From the NCBI RefSeq assembly GCF_002288925.2, contig NW_022098049.1, positions 5,068,112 to 5,132,111 of the forward strand: a stretch of 64,000 nucleotides of DNA, given 5' to 3'. This DNA comes from Delphinapterus leucas (taxonomy: Eukaryota > Chordata > Mammalia > Artiodactyla > Monodontidae). A program made the translations under genes and the position numbers. The notes beneath the pieces are model-generated. The model worked only from the letters and a program-made list of their open reading frames with translations, searched no databases and was not told the origin of the DNA. Below, in pieces: positions 11,266 through 22,869 of the stretch (position 1 is its first letter; each line of letters opens with the position of its first letter).

Positions 11266-11944
11266 TTGATAAGAAGCAGAATGTCTTAGGCTTATGTTTA
11301 CTTGTGTAAACATGGTACTCGGGTGGCGAAGGCTCCTCACCCTTCACTCACACAGATGACTCCAACAGAAGGGAATGCTGGAAGGTCGCAGGCCTAGCTC
11401 TTCCCCCGTTCCTGCACCCTCCAGACCTACCCCCTCCCCTGCTCCAGGCAGAGGGCAGAGAATGGAACCCATTATCTTTCTGAATGTTCCTTCCCTCTTC
11501 CTGCCCATCTCACATCTGGACTGAATACAAATTCCCTGGCTTCCTGTTTCTCTCTTCACAAAGGTCCCAAATGTCAATTCCAAATTAACCCTTTTTTTGC
11601 TTTTGCTTCTCTATCTCACTTCAATTCCAAGTTCTTTATTGACATTTTCTTATTGTCTCAAATGAGTTTGAATGAGTTCTACCTCTTTTAAGTCTCCCCA
11701 TTTGGCAGCTCTTGTTACTTGCCATCACTGGGGCAGACCATTCATATGAATATGTGAAGAGGCTTTGTGGACACCTGGGGAGTAGTGGGGTCTGTGGTGC
11801 ATCCCTTCAAATTCAAAAATCTTTCAACAAGTACCAGCCCAAGAAGGCCTGTGTATGGACTAGACCAAGTGTATAGGGTCTCACATTTGCAATCATGATT
11901 CTACCAGTAAGCTTCTTCTACCCGTTTATGTCTTTTGCATTTTT
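11266..11944. other. Unassigned non-coding DNA
   Basis: Nothing is recognised beyond pyrimidine-rich stretches near 11395-11460. Confidence 0.4.
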
Positions 11945-12135
11945 CTCAGATACTGGGCTAGGGTCAGATAAACTGAAATTTCGACTATGAAACTGATTCG
12001 GTTTGTGACCTAGGAAATGTCACTTAACCGCCAGAAGCCTCTATTTCTTCAACGGTAAAGTGGGGATGGTAATACCTTTCTCCTGGAGTTAGGATATTAA
12101 TACCTTGATGATAATACATGACTTACTGTGAGAAG
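11945..12135 (+). mobile_element. MIR SINE
   Basis: 'gtgacctaggaaatgtcacttaacc' in worn form, then 'ttcttcaacggtaaagtggg' and 'gatggtaatacctttctcct', follows the MIR order. Confidence 0.8.
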
Positions 12136-12999
12136 TAAGTATGATTCCACCTTCTTATAGCTGTGCCTATCTACTCTCTTTTATTCTCACTGCCACTGAG
12201 TCAGTTTGGGTCACAACTAGTGCAGCACGAGCCTGGTAGTGCCTTTTCATGCTAGCCACGCACACAGGCCTTCACAACCTGCCCCTGCCAGCCTTGCGCT
12301 GCCTCCTTCAGCTCCAGCTGCCCCAGGAACCCACACCCCTGCTAGACTCAGCTGTCCCACACACATTTTAGCACCACTAGTCTTTTGCTCATGAAGATAC
12401 TTTTTTCTCAAATGTCCTTTTCTTGATAATATTTTTAATTAAAGGAAGCTCAGATATCAGCTCTCTGACATTACATCTTTCTCAGTTATCACCCCCCACA
12501 CACACTTGGCCGACCTTACATACCACTGCACTGGAGCATTTCAGTCCTCTCACAGATATTTATCGAACGTCTAGTGTGCGGATGAAAAATGTCTCTTGTC
12601 ATATCAGCGAACGAAGGATGTTGTGGCCATTAAGCCCTCAGCTACTGTAGCCGCCCCCAGCTGTGCACCCTAAAAGGATGCAGGGCAGAAAAAAGCAGTG
12701 TCCTGGCCCTGGATAGTTCAGGTGCACATCAAAGGAATGATTTCAATGAGCCCCCGATTCTGGCATCTTCCCATACACAGAAAAGTGCTAATTCATTGAC
12801 TTGAGATATCTGGTTTTCTTTAATTAAGGATGTTCCAGCTACCTGGTTTTCATGGCACAACTCCTATATATCCTGGCTCCTCCCTTACCTCTTTGGAGGA
12901 GTCCCTCCAACCGATCTTAGAGGCTGTGTTCTGGGCTTAAGTCCTCAGAAAATCTGCCGAATAAAACGTAATTCTCAACTTTTAGGTTATGCTTTTTTT
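12136..12999. other. Mostly unassigned; possible L2 pieces
   Basis: 12240-12400 ('cttcacaacctgcccctgcc', 'ctccttcagctccagctgcc') may be a worn plus-strand L2 fragment, but I would not rely on it. The rest shows nothing recognisable. Confidence 0.35.
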
Positions 13000-13395
13000 T
13001 TCAGTCGACAAGTGTGTGCCCAGAATTGTGCGAGGCACTGGGAATACAGCCAGGGCAAGACATACCTGTCATTCTCACGCCACTTGCAATAGCTTTTGCA
13101 TTTTGACTATGACACTAACTAGAAGCCAGAGGCCCTCCTCCCACACTGGGAGCTCCCGAGGAAAAGGGTGATACTCTGTCTGTCACTTGGCCTTGTGCTG
13201 GGCACAGGGTAGGCGCTAACGGGATGTTTATGGAGTGACTGGGTGTTTTGTTGCCAACAGGAAGCAGTGACCTCCTTGAGAACAGGACAGTGTCTGATTC
13301 ACCTCTGCAGCCCCCCACACGCAGCTAGCACGGAGTCTGGCACCGTAAGTCCTAAGTAGAGGAATATGGGAGGAAATGAATAACGGACGCCATAT
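13000..13395. mobile_element. L2 LINE fragments in opposite orientations
   Basis: 13000-13075 carries the minus-orientation L2 phrase ('gcgaggcactgggaatacag'). 13165-13395 carries plus-orientation text ('gtgctgggcacagggtagg', 'gacctccttgagaacagga', 'cagctagcacggagtctggc'). Confidence 0.6.
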
Positions 13396-13654
13396 TGCCT
13401 CCTGACCCCCTTTCCTCAACTCTCACCAAAGAAAACAAAACCCAGCGAAAGAGTGACAAGCAGATGGGAGGAAAACTGGCTCCCAAGCCTGAATATCCTC
13501 ATAAATAAGAAGTTTTCTATTTTATTTCCTGGAAGATGTGAGCTTCACAAGTTATAAAAATTGATGCATTTTGACAATAATAACCATCATTGCTGATGGC
13601 TAATTTATATAGCCACCCCTTGTTGGCTGAGGAAGCTGGGATGAGGGAGTGATT

Positions 13655-13800
13655 TACCCGGAGCCTCAGTTTTCTTTTCTGTAAAATGGGGATAATAAAG
13701 CATACCCATGTGTGTGGAGGAATAATTCATTTAAATGAGGTAAAATATGTTTTGGTACCTATCTCGTAGCACAGAGTAGATTTCAAGAAGTGTTAGGGAT
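13655..13800 (+). mobile_element. MIR SINE fragment
   Basis: 'agcctcagttttcttttctg', then 'taaaatggggataataaagc' and a worn 3' end ending 'gtagcacagagtagatttc'. Confidence 0.8.
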
Positions 13801-14014
13801 CTTTTTTTTTCTCCCTAGTATGCCTTTTTTAAAAAATAAAAGTGCCTCCTAATTTTTCCTCCAGTCAAACACACAGATTCTTATTTCAGGAAAGTCATGG
13901 CTATTGGCTGACCCCCAGAAAACTGAATTTGCTCAGTGTACAGGGTACTATAGGATATTAGTTAAGTGTGTTAACTGGTGAAGTGTTAAGTGTGCTCTGC
14001 TCTCAAGGCGCCTG

Positions 14015-14175
14015 GGTTGAATTCATTCAATACATAGTTATGATGTTCTGGCCATGTGCCAGGCACTGTGCTAGGCATGAGGTACAACCCAGATGAAGTC
14101 TGTCTTCATGGAGCAGACATTTCTGCCGAGGGAAGACAGAGTATCAAATAATAAATGTACGAAAGTTTTATGAGA
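14015..14175 (-). mobile_element. L2 LINE 3' fragment
   Basis: 'gccatgtgccaggcactgtg', 'ctaggcatgaggtacaaccc' and 'cttcatggagcagacatttc' are the reverse-complement L2 pattern in good condition. Confidence 0.85.
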
Positions 14176-14293
14176 AACGAGGAAGAGTGTGATGGAGGGA
14201 TACGAAGGATAAGAGGAAAGTGCGTGCTGGAAAAGGCTGGGGTAGGGGGTAGGTGGAGGCTGAGAGAGATTGAATCTCTGCTTTGCATCCCAC

Positions 14294-14763
14294 AAGATGC
14301 GTGACTATCAGGCAGAGAATGAGAAATATCGAATGATATCGCTTATATGCAGAATCTAAAAAGAAGTGATACAAATTGAACGTATTTACAAAACAGAAAC
14401 AGAATCACAGACTTAGAGAATGAACTTATGGTTACCGGGGGCACGGGTGGGGGGAAGGAATAGTTGGGGAGTTTGGGACCGACATGTACACACTGCTATA
14501 TTTAAAAAGGATAACCAACAAGGATCTACCGTACAGCACAGGGAACTCTGCCCAATGTTATGTGGCAGCCTGTATGGGAGGGGAGTCTGGGGGAGAATGG
14601 ATCCATGTGTATGTACGGCTGAGTCGCTTTGCTGTGCACCTGAAACCATCACAACATTGCTAATCGGCTCTACTCCGATATAAAATAAAAAGTTAATAAA
14701 AAATTAAAAAATAAATTTATCAATAAATTGGACAAAAAAAAAAAGAAAAAAAGATGTGTGACT
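14294..14763 (+). mobile_element. Cetartiodactyl-type L1, 5'-truncated 3'UTR, with target-site duplications
   Basis: The element is 14307-14750. It holds 3'UTR landmarks such as 'gaatgaacttatggttaccg', 'aaggataaccaacaaggatc' and 'ctgagtcgctttgctgtgca', and ends in an A-rich tail (14733-14750). AAGATGCGTGACT at 14294-14306 and AAGATGTGTGACT at 14751-14763 are 13-bp duplications with one mismatch, the mismatch being a C/T at a CpG. The two overlapping open frames on opposite strands at about 14413-14683 are incidental. Confidence 0.93.
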
Positions 14764-15044
14764 GTGACCTGGGCAGGACCAACTCCGTAATTGTGGGGAC
14801 CAGTACGTAATGAAAATGTAGGGCCTGCTGTTCAAAATTTCGAGTCAGTGCAAAGTTTCAAGTCGAGCATTAAACCAAGTGTGGACCCTTCTAAGTGTGG
14901 AGTCCTGTGCAGTTACACAGGTCACACGCCCATGAGCCGGCCCTGACCTATTACAGTTTATTCTTCTTCCATTTTTAAATGGGAAGGAACTGGGAAATAC
15001 ACATTTTATAAAGGACAATGGATCTAAAGCTTTTTGACCCCAAA
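14764..15044. other. Unassigned non-coding DNA
   Basis: Nothing is recognised. Confidence 0.4.
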
Positions 15045-15275
15045 CACCTTGGATTAAGAGCTCTTTATCTAGGCTTTATGGAGCCCTAGAGTACATAGGC
15101 TTGCTGAAGTTCTATCAGCCTACTGGAATGTTGAGCGTGTGAGTGTGTGTAAGTGCATGCGTATGTGTGGTGTGTGAGTGTGTTTCTGTTGGGAAGCAGG
15201 CCCATAGCCTTCATCATATTTTCAAAGAGGTTCATGTCCCCTTAAAAGGGTTAGGAAACATTTGCTCAAAGAAGT
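15045..15275 (+). mobile_element. Old hAT-Charlie-like DNA transposon fragment
   Basis: The right part ('agcaggcccatagccttcatc', 'attttcaaagaggttcatg', 'aaaagggttaggaaacattt') matches the end of an old hAT family whose consensus reads 'ctttcatcagattctcaaag...aggttaagaaccactg'. The left part is worn. Confidence 0.5.
15128..15190 (+). repeat. GT-rich impure microsatellite
   Basis: Interrupted TG/TGCA units inside the hAT-like fragment. Confidence 0.8.
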
Positions 15276-16559
15276 GAACTCAGAAATTTCACTTACTTAT
15301 AGGGAAGCAATAATATTAAGATCTGCCATGTGTGTGTCTCTTACTGTTATGACGTGTTCATATTTCAACCTCATTTAAGCTCAGGACAACCCACTGGGCT
15401 AGACAGACAGAGCAGGGATTTGAGTGCAGTTTTTCTCACTGGCTCTAAAACCCATGATCCTAAACATCCTTACCATTGGAGGGCATTGCTGTTTACCTTT
15501 TCAGTTTCAGCTGTGCTATTGAAAGCAGTACATCAAGGGCAGGACCACAGTTTGACCTTAAACTATTCACCTCCACTTAATTACCCATTGTGGTGGAAGC
15601 ACATAAATACAGGACGTCCCCTCACTTGGCCATTCTGCTTTGCATCATTATCAAAGGGACAAATGTAATTCACGTCCAACTACTCACTGGCAACAAGGTC
15701 AGAATATTTATTTTTATCGTACTTGGGGTTCTCAGGATTAGGAATATCAGCGTTTATTCATGGCTAACCTAAATCAGACATCCTGTTGCTATCATAAGGA
15801 GCCATTCGGTTATTGCCGCAGGCATGCTGAGTCACAGAGCGCAAACGAGGTTTACGAGTTGACAGGGAACAGGCTGCAGGGAGGTATAGATAAGTGTACC
15901 AGGCTGATCACAAGTGTCTTCCGAAATATCCACGTTGTTTATTTATACCGTCCATTTTTTGAACTCAAAAGGTGCTTGGGAAACAAACTAGTTAAAAACA
16001 AAATAATGAGGTTTTTTAAAAAATTATTATTATTTTTTTAAAGTTGGTGGTGGCGGTTACTTTTTGGTGAAATTCATCAAGTACTCATTTTAGAAATTGT
16101 TTCCTCTTTCTAGCGGAATAGAGCCTTGACTAGTTAAAGGCAAAGAGAGAAGCAGAAGAGATGGGAAAATAAAGGAGGCTCCTGTGACTGGGAATAATTT
16201 ACTCAGAGATCTAGAGTAGCAATAACTTGTCTGCCCAAAACTCCTGTGGTCAATTAATAAGATTAATTTGAAGTGGCCATATGGAAAGGGAGAACCCAGA
16301 CACTTAGAAGTTGCAGTGTGCAATTGACCCACTCCCTTCCCCATTCAGATTCACCCAGTCAAATATATTTTATTGCCTTTGGCCACTGTTGTCAAAACAG
16401 TATTAGCTAATTGCCTGAGCTTCCCATCCATTGTCTGTCCTTGCAGACGTCACTGTTACAAGGTTGTGCCTGTCGTTCCATCTTTATTTCCCTGCTCTAT
16501 TTTTCTATCTAACATATTATGTACATAGATACTTTTTCTTAAGCCATTCCATTGTTCTT
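15276..16559. other. Unassigned non-coding DNA
   Basis: About 1.3 kb with no recognised repeat. Plus-strand frames at 15330-15668 (112 codons) and 15760-16041 (93 codons) have no recognisable domains, are AT-rich at the end, and look like chance. A T/A-rich stretch lies at 16010-16042. Confidence 0.4.
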
Positions 16560-16760
16560 CTTGGTGTCCTTGGATAGATCAGCAGTCTGGGAATCAGGCT
16601 TCTAGAAGAAATCTTACTAGGAGTTAGTAGCTGTGAAACTTGGGCAGGTATTATGTTCTGAGTCTCAGTTCCCCCATCTGTGAAAGGAGGATGTGAAATC
16701 AAATGGTTTCTTTGGTCCTTTCCTACTCCATCACTCTGTATTTCTATAGTTTTGTATCTA
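16560..16760 (+). mobile_element. MIR SINE (old subfamily)
   Basis: 'agctgtgaaacttgggcagg', 'tgagtctcagttcccccatc' and 'tgaaaggaggatgtgaaatc' are in MIR order, ending with the 'ctttcctactccatcactct' variant. Confidence 0.65.
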
Positions 16761-17494
16761 GTTTCTGTGGGGCACATGGTCATTAGTAATGTTCCAGGTG
16801 ACTCTCTTTAGCTTAATCAGACAAGCCAAGTTGAGGGATTTGTGAACAAAGTTTTAGTCTTTAGATGACAGTAAATGAAATATGAGTCATTGATGTGATA
16901 CATTCTCCAAAAAGGCAAATTTGATGTTTGAATACACAGAAATACATTAAGTTTTAGAGTATTAAATTTCCATTTTAGTAGATCAAAAATTGCTGAATAA
17001 AGGCAATTTCATAAGGTTCATGGTCTGTCAAGTAAGATAGGAAAAACCCTGCTTTTCTCCGTTCTGCTCAGTTCAGCTCATGTTTGATGCTGTACGAAAA
17101 GAGAGTAATGGACAGAGACAGAAACACATTCAGTGGATGGGGACGAGGTTGGGAAGGGATTGAAAGGGTATTCAGTTAATGGGGAAGAAAATAAACGGGC
17201 TCTTTAATTTAGAGATGTTAGCCGTCTTCTAATATTTGAAAGATAAGTGCAAAAGACAAAATATGTCTGCATACATTTTTAATAGGAAAAGCTAAGACTG
17301 TGACTATATAGTTCAGAAAGACTCAGACTCTTACAGAAAGACTCTTACAGAAAGATTCCTGTAAGAAAGAACTTTTGGGACGGAGCTGTCCAAAATTTGA
17401 ATGCACGTGTCAGTTGTGAATGTGCCGTTGCCAGGAATGTTTTAAGTCCAGGTTAACAGCGGTGACTCCAGGAGCACAGTGTACTGGATGCGGT
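16761..17494. other. Unassigned non-coding DNA
   Basis: No named repeat is seen. A short local duplication built on 'ttacagaaagactc' occurs at about 17313-17365. Confidence 0.4.
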
Positions 17495-17721
17495 CAGCAG
17501 CTCTCATCTGGGGTAAGTCTGCCGCCCAGGGAACAGCTGGCAATGTCTGGAGATATTTTGATTGTCACAAGTCTAGGGATGGGTAGGAGGGCCTCTGGGT
17601 ACGACTGGCCTCTAGTGGGTAGAAACCAGGGATATTGCTAAACATCCTACAATCCACAGGACAGCCCTCCACCAGCAAAGATTTATCTGGTCCAAAATGT
17701 ACAAAGGTTGAGAATCCCTAG
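17495..17721 (+). mobile_element. MER20 hAT-Charlie nonautonomous element
   Basis: It starts with the worn terminus CAGCAGCTCTCATCTGGGG. The interior is highly diagnostic ('ctggcaatgtctggagatat', 'ttgattgtcacaagtctagg', 'ttgctaaacatcctacaatc', 'aggacagccctccaccagca'). It ends GGTTGAGAATCCCTAG. The 8-bp target duplication is no longer readable. MER20 copies are ancient in eutherians. Confidence 0.93.
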
Positions 17722-17934
17722 TGTAAAGAGTTTGACAAATATATTTAGTTCCTAATATCCCCATGCCTGGGAGAAAAAAAAAATGAAATTCATCTATCGA
17801 CAACATTAATTGTAATGTAGACAATTGTTTAAAATGACATTTTAAGAAGAATGTCAAGACATACACAAATGTAAATGAAAAAAAGGGACATACAGCACTA
17901 AACAATAATGAAAAAGAACAAATTTCTACATTGG

Positions 17935-18100
17935 AAATAATAAAAACAATATTGGCTTGAGAGTAGTTGTCTCTGATTAGTGGGATTATTCATGCTTTTG
18001 CTCTCTTTTGTTTGTTTAGTTGGTTGTTTTTCTCTATTTTACCAGTACAGAAAGTACAGGTACTGCTTTTAAATTTAGAGGCAAAAAAAAAAAAAAAAAA
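17935..18100 (+). mobile_element. L1M 3' tail
   Basis: 'tgtctctgattagtgggatt' through 'tttctctattttaccag' and an 18-base A-run (18083-18100) resemble the end of an old L1 3'UTR. Confidence 0.5.
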
Positions 18101-18184
18101 TCTAGGTTGAAATTTAAAAACCTGATATGGCCCTGAGGATCTAACAGCACGTGGTAACAAAAATAACAGTAATAGTAACTTCAA

Positions 18185-18805
18185 TTTAGAGGCAAGCTTA
18201 TGTGGAGACAGGCCAGCTCATTCACTCCCAGTCAGAACGTAAATTGTTATAACCCCTTTGGAAGACAATTTGGCAATATGACTTCATAGCCTTAAAAATA
18301 TTCATAGCCTATGACCCAGTCGTTCTAATTCTGGGAAGCTAGCCTAAGGAAATAATCAAAAATAGGCACAAAGATTTATGCACAAAGATGTTCATTTAAG
18401 CATGATTTACAATAGTCAGAAATTCAATTTATAATGGCTACAAATTGAAAACGGCCTAAAAGAACAGAAATAGGTGAATGTTTAGCTAAATTATAATAAA
18501 TCCATATGATGTAATACATAGCTATTGAAAATAATGTTTACAATGACTGTTTGATGATGTGGGAAAGCACTTTGATACACAGCTAACTTTAAAATAATAA
18601 GCGTCCAAAATACATAAAAAGGGTAACCCCAAATATATAAGTATACAAAGGAACAAAAATGTTTGGCAGGAAATATCTTAAAATGTTAATAGAAGATAAA
18701 CATTTTTAGGGTATGGCATATGAGTGGCTTTTATTTTGTTCCTTTTTAATATGTTTATGCCTTTTTCCACTTTATATAAAGTGGAAAATATAATTGTTAT
18801 AATCA
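18185..18805 (+). mobile_element. Ancient L1M LINE (ORF2 end and 3'UTR)
   Basis: 'aacccctttggaagacaattt', 'cctatgacccagtcgttcta', 'gatgttcatttaagcatgat' and 'aatccatatgatgtaataca' are in the order of an old L1 3' end. All frames are closed. Confidence 0.8.
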
Positions 18806-18837
18806 TATAAAAACACTGGTAAGATTTAGAAAATGCC

Positions 18838-18962
18838 AAATCTGCATCCAATGCAGTTGTGTACTTAAGGAACATCATCTCATTTAACGTTATAACTATT
18901 TTGAAGGTAGGTACCCTCATACCCATTTCACAGATGAGAAAACTGGGGCTGATATTCTTCAT
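18838..18962 (-). mobile_element. MIR SINE fragment
   Basis: 'catctcatttaacgttataac', 'aggtaggtaccctcataccc' and 'tttcacagatgagaaaactg' are reverse-complement MIR text. Confidence 0.8.
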
Positions 18963-18964
18963 TC

Positions 18965-19150
18965 TCCATGTCTGATCTTAGCTACTGTTTCCTCCAAGAA
19001 GCCCTCCTTGACCTTCCAAGTATGGTTAGGTTATTCTTTCTCTGAGTTCCCATTGCCTTTCTGGTATTTAGTTTTTGGGAGGGGGGGCTAGTAATAGGCA
19101 GTGCCTAGCAAGTATATGACACAAAGTATTTGTGGTCTGAATGAATGGAT
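18965..19150 (+). mobile_element. L2 LINE fragment
   Basis: 'ttcctccaagaagccctcct', 'ctctgagttcccattgcctt' and 'cagtgcctagcaagtatatg' follow the L2 3' order. Confidence 0.75.
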
Positions 19151-21044
19151 TAAAAAAAAATGAATAGCATACCAAGCCAGTGAGTGGCAGGGCTGGCCAG
19201 GTCAGTGTAACTTCAAAGTCAGTGTCATCACTGAATTCTCCAGATGGATCATGAAGGCCAAAGTTCATTTCTCAGCACCTTTCCCAAAGTGCAGAACTTA
19301 TTGTTGGAACAGAATGGAGGCTGGCCTAGAAGTTATACATGTATCCATCTCTAAAGAACTGAATGCCTTCAAAGAGCAGGATGGATTTTTCTCTGTGAAG
19401 TGTGAGCATTTTTGCAGTGCTTACCACAGCAGCTGGTAATGATTATTGCTTCTGTTTCCTTTTGAAATTTCATGTTCGTTTACTTAACAGGCATTACTAA
19501 TCTGGAGGAAGGGAGTGGGTGAAGAACCTCATTTGTAAAGAGGATAACAGATTAATGAAAAGAAGCAGAGGTATGTGTAGGTGATGGTGTTTCTACAAGG
19601 CTCTGTTCAATTGGGATGATTTAAGAGCAAGCCTTAGCTGGCTGGTCACATAATAAGGGCCACATTATGGAGGGGATTTACGTGGCAATTACCATGGGCC
19701 TTGCTGGTGGGTTACAATGTTTTAGAGCTCCCCGGATACTTAAGATTAATGTCTGAATCACTAGTGTTATTGTTGCAAGATCTCGATGCGATGGGGAGCC
19801 ATTTGAGACAGGAATTTTTGTCCCTTATCAGAACATAAAATATCTCATAGTTGCAAGAACACCAGTATGGCTTGTAGCGGCCCTCAAAATAGGTTAAGCA
19901 CCACATTCATTGGTTTTTTTCCTTGGCAGCTAGAATGAGTAAATCAGTCTAGAGCTACTTTTGCTCATCCAGGTAATGTGATTAAAATGGGAATTAGACA
20001 TGTTCAGTCATACAGAGATGAGGGACTAAAATCATTGACCCGAGCAAGGGAAATGATTATAGAGAATCTGCTATGTAAAGAATAGATAGGAGCTGCAATT
20101 TAAGGGCCTTTCCATGTACCCAGGAACAGACCCACAGCCTCTTCTGCAAACTCACCATGCTTTACCTTAGTGTATTTAGTGGCACTAGTCATCCTGAACC
20201 CCAAGGGGTTTGGGGGAATTGATGGGTTAAGTGCTAAGTATACACCTGACCAAGATGAATTTGGTGAATCAGGAACACATCATGGGAGCAGTAAGAGAAC
20301 TAAGTGACTTCTCTGTTAGTATGGTTTTTCCAGCCTGGATATCTGTGGGTAGAAAAAGCGCAGTTGGAGAAGGGGCCAAGTCCAAGAAGTTTCCCTCCAA
20401 GAAAGTGGTCAAAATGAGTAACACTCATTAATAGATCACTTTGAGACCCAACTCATCCAGTGAATGGGATCAATGCCTTAACTCCCCCTCTCCTCTCCAG
20501 AATCCCCACAGATTGTCCTAACACCATCATATGAGAAATGAGATGAGGACCTAGACATGGAGAATATGATTGTCTCATGGCTTCCAAACAATCAAACAGA
20601 ATATTGAGAAATGCCCTTGAGATGAGTCATTTTTGAGGGTCTTGGTGAGACTGGGATGCCAGTGTAGAATGACATGATATTTCAGCCAGGAACCTGTAAG
20701 TGTCTGAATCCTGCCCTTGTCCATGACCACCCCTTCCCATTATATCTCTGAAAGCAAAGAAAAGTGCTATATATTAGCTGGATTGTTAGCCACAAACTCC
20801 AATGTGGAACTCCAATAAAACATACAGGACTATATGGAAAATTACTTTCGTTCCTGGACAAAGTATTGCCAACTACCCCCAAGGCCCTACTCCTCTATTC
20901 CCCTGATATTGAACCTGTCCATTTAAAGGTCATATCCACATCTACCCAGAAAGATCTAATTCAGTCCCTATGGTTCCACTTCTAAAAATCTGCCCAGTGA
21001 ACATTCTGAAGCCTGAATGCTCAGGGCATCCTTCCTCCACATCT
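19151..21044. other. Unassigned non-coding DNA
   Basis: About 1.9 kb of unique-looking DNA. No exon, RNA gene or named repeat is recognised, and open frames stay at or below 73 codons. Confidence 0.45.
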
Positions 21045-21093
21045 TTGTGTGTGTGTGGGGTGGGGGTGGGGGGGTGCTGGGAGGGGGGGGGTG
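21045..21093 (+). repeat. GT-to-poly-G tract with G-quadruplex potential
   Basis: A (TG)n run passes into G-runs of 4, 5, 7, 3 and 9 separated by 1-4 bases (21057-21093). This meets the usual four-run criterion for an intramolecular G-quadruplex on the plus strand. Confidence 0.9.
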
Positions 21094-21197
21094 GAAATTA
21101 GAAGAACAGGAAATCAAAAGAGAGATTTGAGGCTTCTGCTAGAAGCCAATATCACAAATCCAAGACAAAGACTAAGATATAGATGACCCGATGCCAG

Positions 21198-21370
21198 CTA
21201 CTCTCCTTCACTCGCATTCACTCATTCATTTATTTATCAGGCAAACATTTGCTGGGCACCAGCGATGCCGTCGCTGCCCATGTTTGGCGTTGAGGCAAGC
21301 ACACATCAGGAGTCTGAGCAGATGACAAGACCAGAAGCCCTGTGGGAAGGGTAGGAAGATTATTGCCCAG
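21198..21370 (-). mobile_element. L2 LINE fragment
   Basis: 'cattcactcattcatttatt' and 'acatttgctgggcaccagcg' match the reverse-complement L2 3' end. The inner part is worn. Confidence 0.6.
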
Positions 21371-21539
21371 TCCTCAGAGCAAAGGGAAGAGCAGTGAAGG
21401 CAGTGGACCCCGAAGCTTCTTCGCTTTCTGCAGATACGGCAATCGACAGCACAGTGGAGTTTGTGAAGAGGGACAGCATCGCAGTCAGTCAAAGAGTGAG
21501 TCTAGCGTCTATAGGAAAGTTGTGATATTTGGAATTTTC

Positions 21540-21600
21540 CACGCACACTGACACGCACACGTACGTACACAGTACCCCCACACAGTACCCCCACAGTAAC
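21540..21600 (+). repeat. AC-rich tract with short repeats
   Basis: ACAC/ACGC units, including two near-copies of 'cacagtaccccca'. Confidence 0.7.
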
Positions 21601-21624
21601 CAATCACATTTGGAATCACACAGT

Positions 21625-21795
21625 CTTACACTTGATCCCCAGATTTGCTTGTTAGCTGTGTGACTTTGGACAACTTGGTTACCCTGTCTGGGCAACTAGT
21701 AGCTCCAGGGCTGCTGTGAAGACTAAATGAGAGCATGTAGTCTAGCGCTGGCCCTGGGGTGTGGATGCCATCTGATGAATGATGATTATTTTTTC
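21625..21795 (+). mobile_element. MIR SINE
   Basis: 'gttagctgtgtgactttgga', 'gggctgctgtgaagactaaa' and the terminal 'tgatgattatt' follow the MIR order. Confidence 0.8.
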
Positions 21796-22032
21796 CCTTG
21801 TGTCTTCTTTGAGAGCAGACCCAGTCTATTGTTTATTCTTTACAATAGACATAAAATTATGAAAGAAACAAAGGGAAGGAGTGAGAAAGGGAAATTGAAA
21901 AAAAGAAAAGAAAAGCATAGTATGAACAAAAAGCTAAGTTTGCAAATAGATTTGATCCACTCTCCTTTAACATAGGAGCAGGTCCATGAGGGCTAGTTTC
22001 CAGCCCGATCATCATGAATGGGAATAGTCAAC

Positions 22033-22100
22033 ACTTACCCAATGATGCATTTAAGATCATCAAGTAGAATAGATGATCTTAAATGCATCATTGGGTAAGT
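22033..22100. repeat. Perfect 29-bp inverted repeat with 10-nt spacer
   Basis: The left arm 22033-22061 (starts ACTTACCCAATGATGC) is the exact reverse complement of the right arm 22072-22100 (ends GCATCATTGGGTAAGT). The spacer is AAGTAGAATA at 22062-22071, and the match ends sharply on both sides. A transcript would fold into a fully paired 29-bp hairpin, and DNA could form a cruciform. The lack of any mismatch implies a recent origin, possibly a template-switch mutation. It is not a known transposon terminus as far as I can see. Confidence 0.98.
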
Positions 22101-22264
22101 CTACACATAGCAAGTAGATATACCATTTATCATCAAGCACCATTATAAAACACTGGCTGATTTGCCTATCTGCAAGCCTGGTTGCATTTTACTGGGTGGA
22201 GAAGGCAGAACATTTGGAAAATATCTAAGCCTTTCCTGTGTCTCAGAATAATCATTACAAAAGC

Positions 22265-22480
22265 CATAGTTTATTGGTCACTTGCCACATTTCAGGAACT
22301 TTATTATATTTTTTCTTTCATCCTCAAACATCTCAGTGATGGAGGTATTTCTAGTGTAATTTTCCAGGTGAGAAAACTAAGGTTGAGAAATAGTAAGTTA
22401 GGTACCTGAGATTAGTTAGCTAGAAAGTGACAAAGTCCAGATTCCAACTGAGGCCTATGTACCTCTGAAGCTAACACTCA
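22265..22480 (-). mobile_element. MIR SINE
   Basis: 'gtttattggtcacttgccac' to 'tttccaggtgagaaaactaagg' in worn form, then 'gttagctagaaagtgacaaag' and 'ccagattccaactgaggcct'. Confidence 0.8.
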
Positions 22481-22869
22481 TAACCTACATTTCCTACATT
22501 TGTAGGAAAAAGGTGGGCTTGAACTGAGGGAAATCTAATCCCTGCTCCATTTGGCAAACGAATTATTTTCTGAAGTCAGTGGCATTGGGTAAGAATAAGA
22601 AGGACATGGTGCAGGGGCGGGGTGGGGAGAAGAAACCCATAGCAGTGAGGAGTACACAGAAGGACCCCATCCTTGGTTCTTAAATGAATGACTGTATCAG
22701 CATCCACGCAGCAACACTGGAGATGGGAGGAGGAAGAAGTGTTTCAGTATTTCCCTCATTTTTCAAATGCGCAGTATGAACATTTAAAATATACATTCAG
22801 GTCGCTAATGCACATAAAAATCAAAGAAGATTTTTGATCCAAAGACTGAAGTACATAGAAGATGACAGA
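22481..22869. other. Unassigned non-coding DNA
   Basis: Nothing is recognised. Confidence 0.4.

Noticed and set aside
14413..14683. Overlapping open frames on both strands
   Set aside because: Both lie in the 3'UTR of an L1 insertion bounded by target-site duplications.
22033..22100. Calling the perfect hairpin a miRNA gene
   Set aside because: Real precursors usually carry mismatches and show conservation. Perfect pairing fits a recent template switch better, so it is listed only as an inverted repeat.
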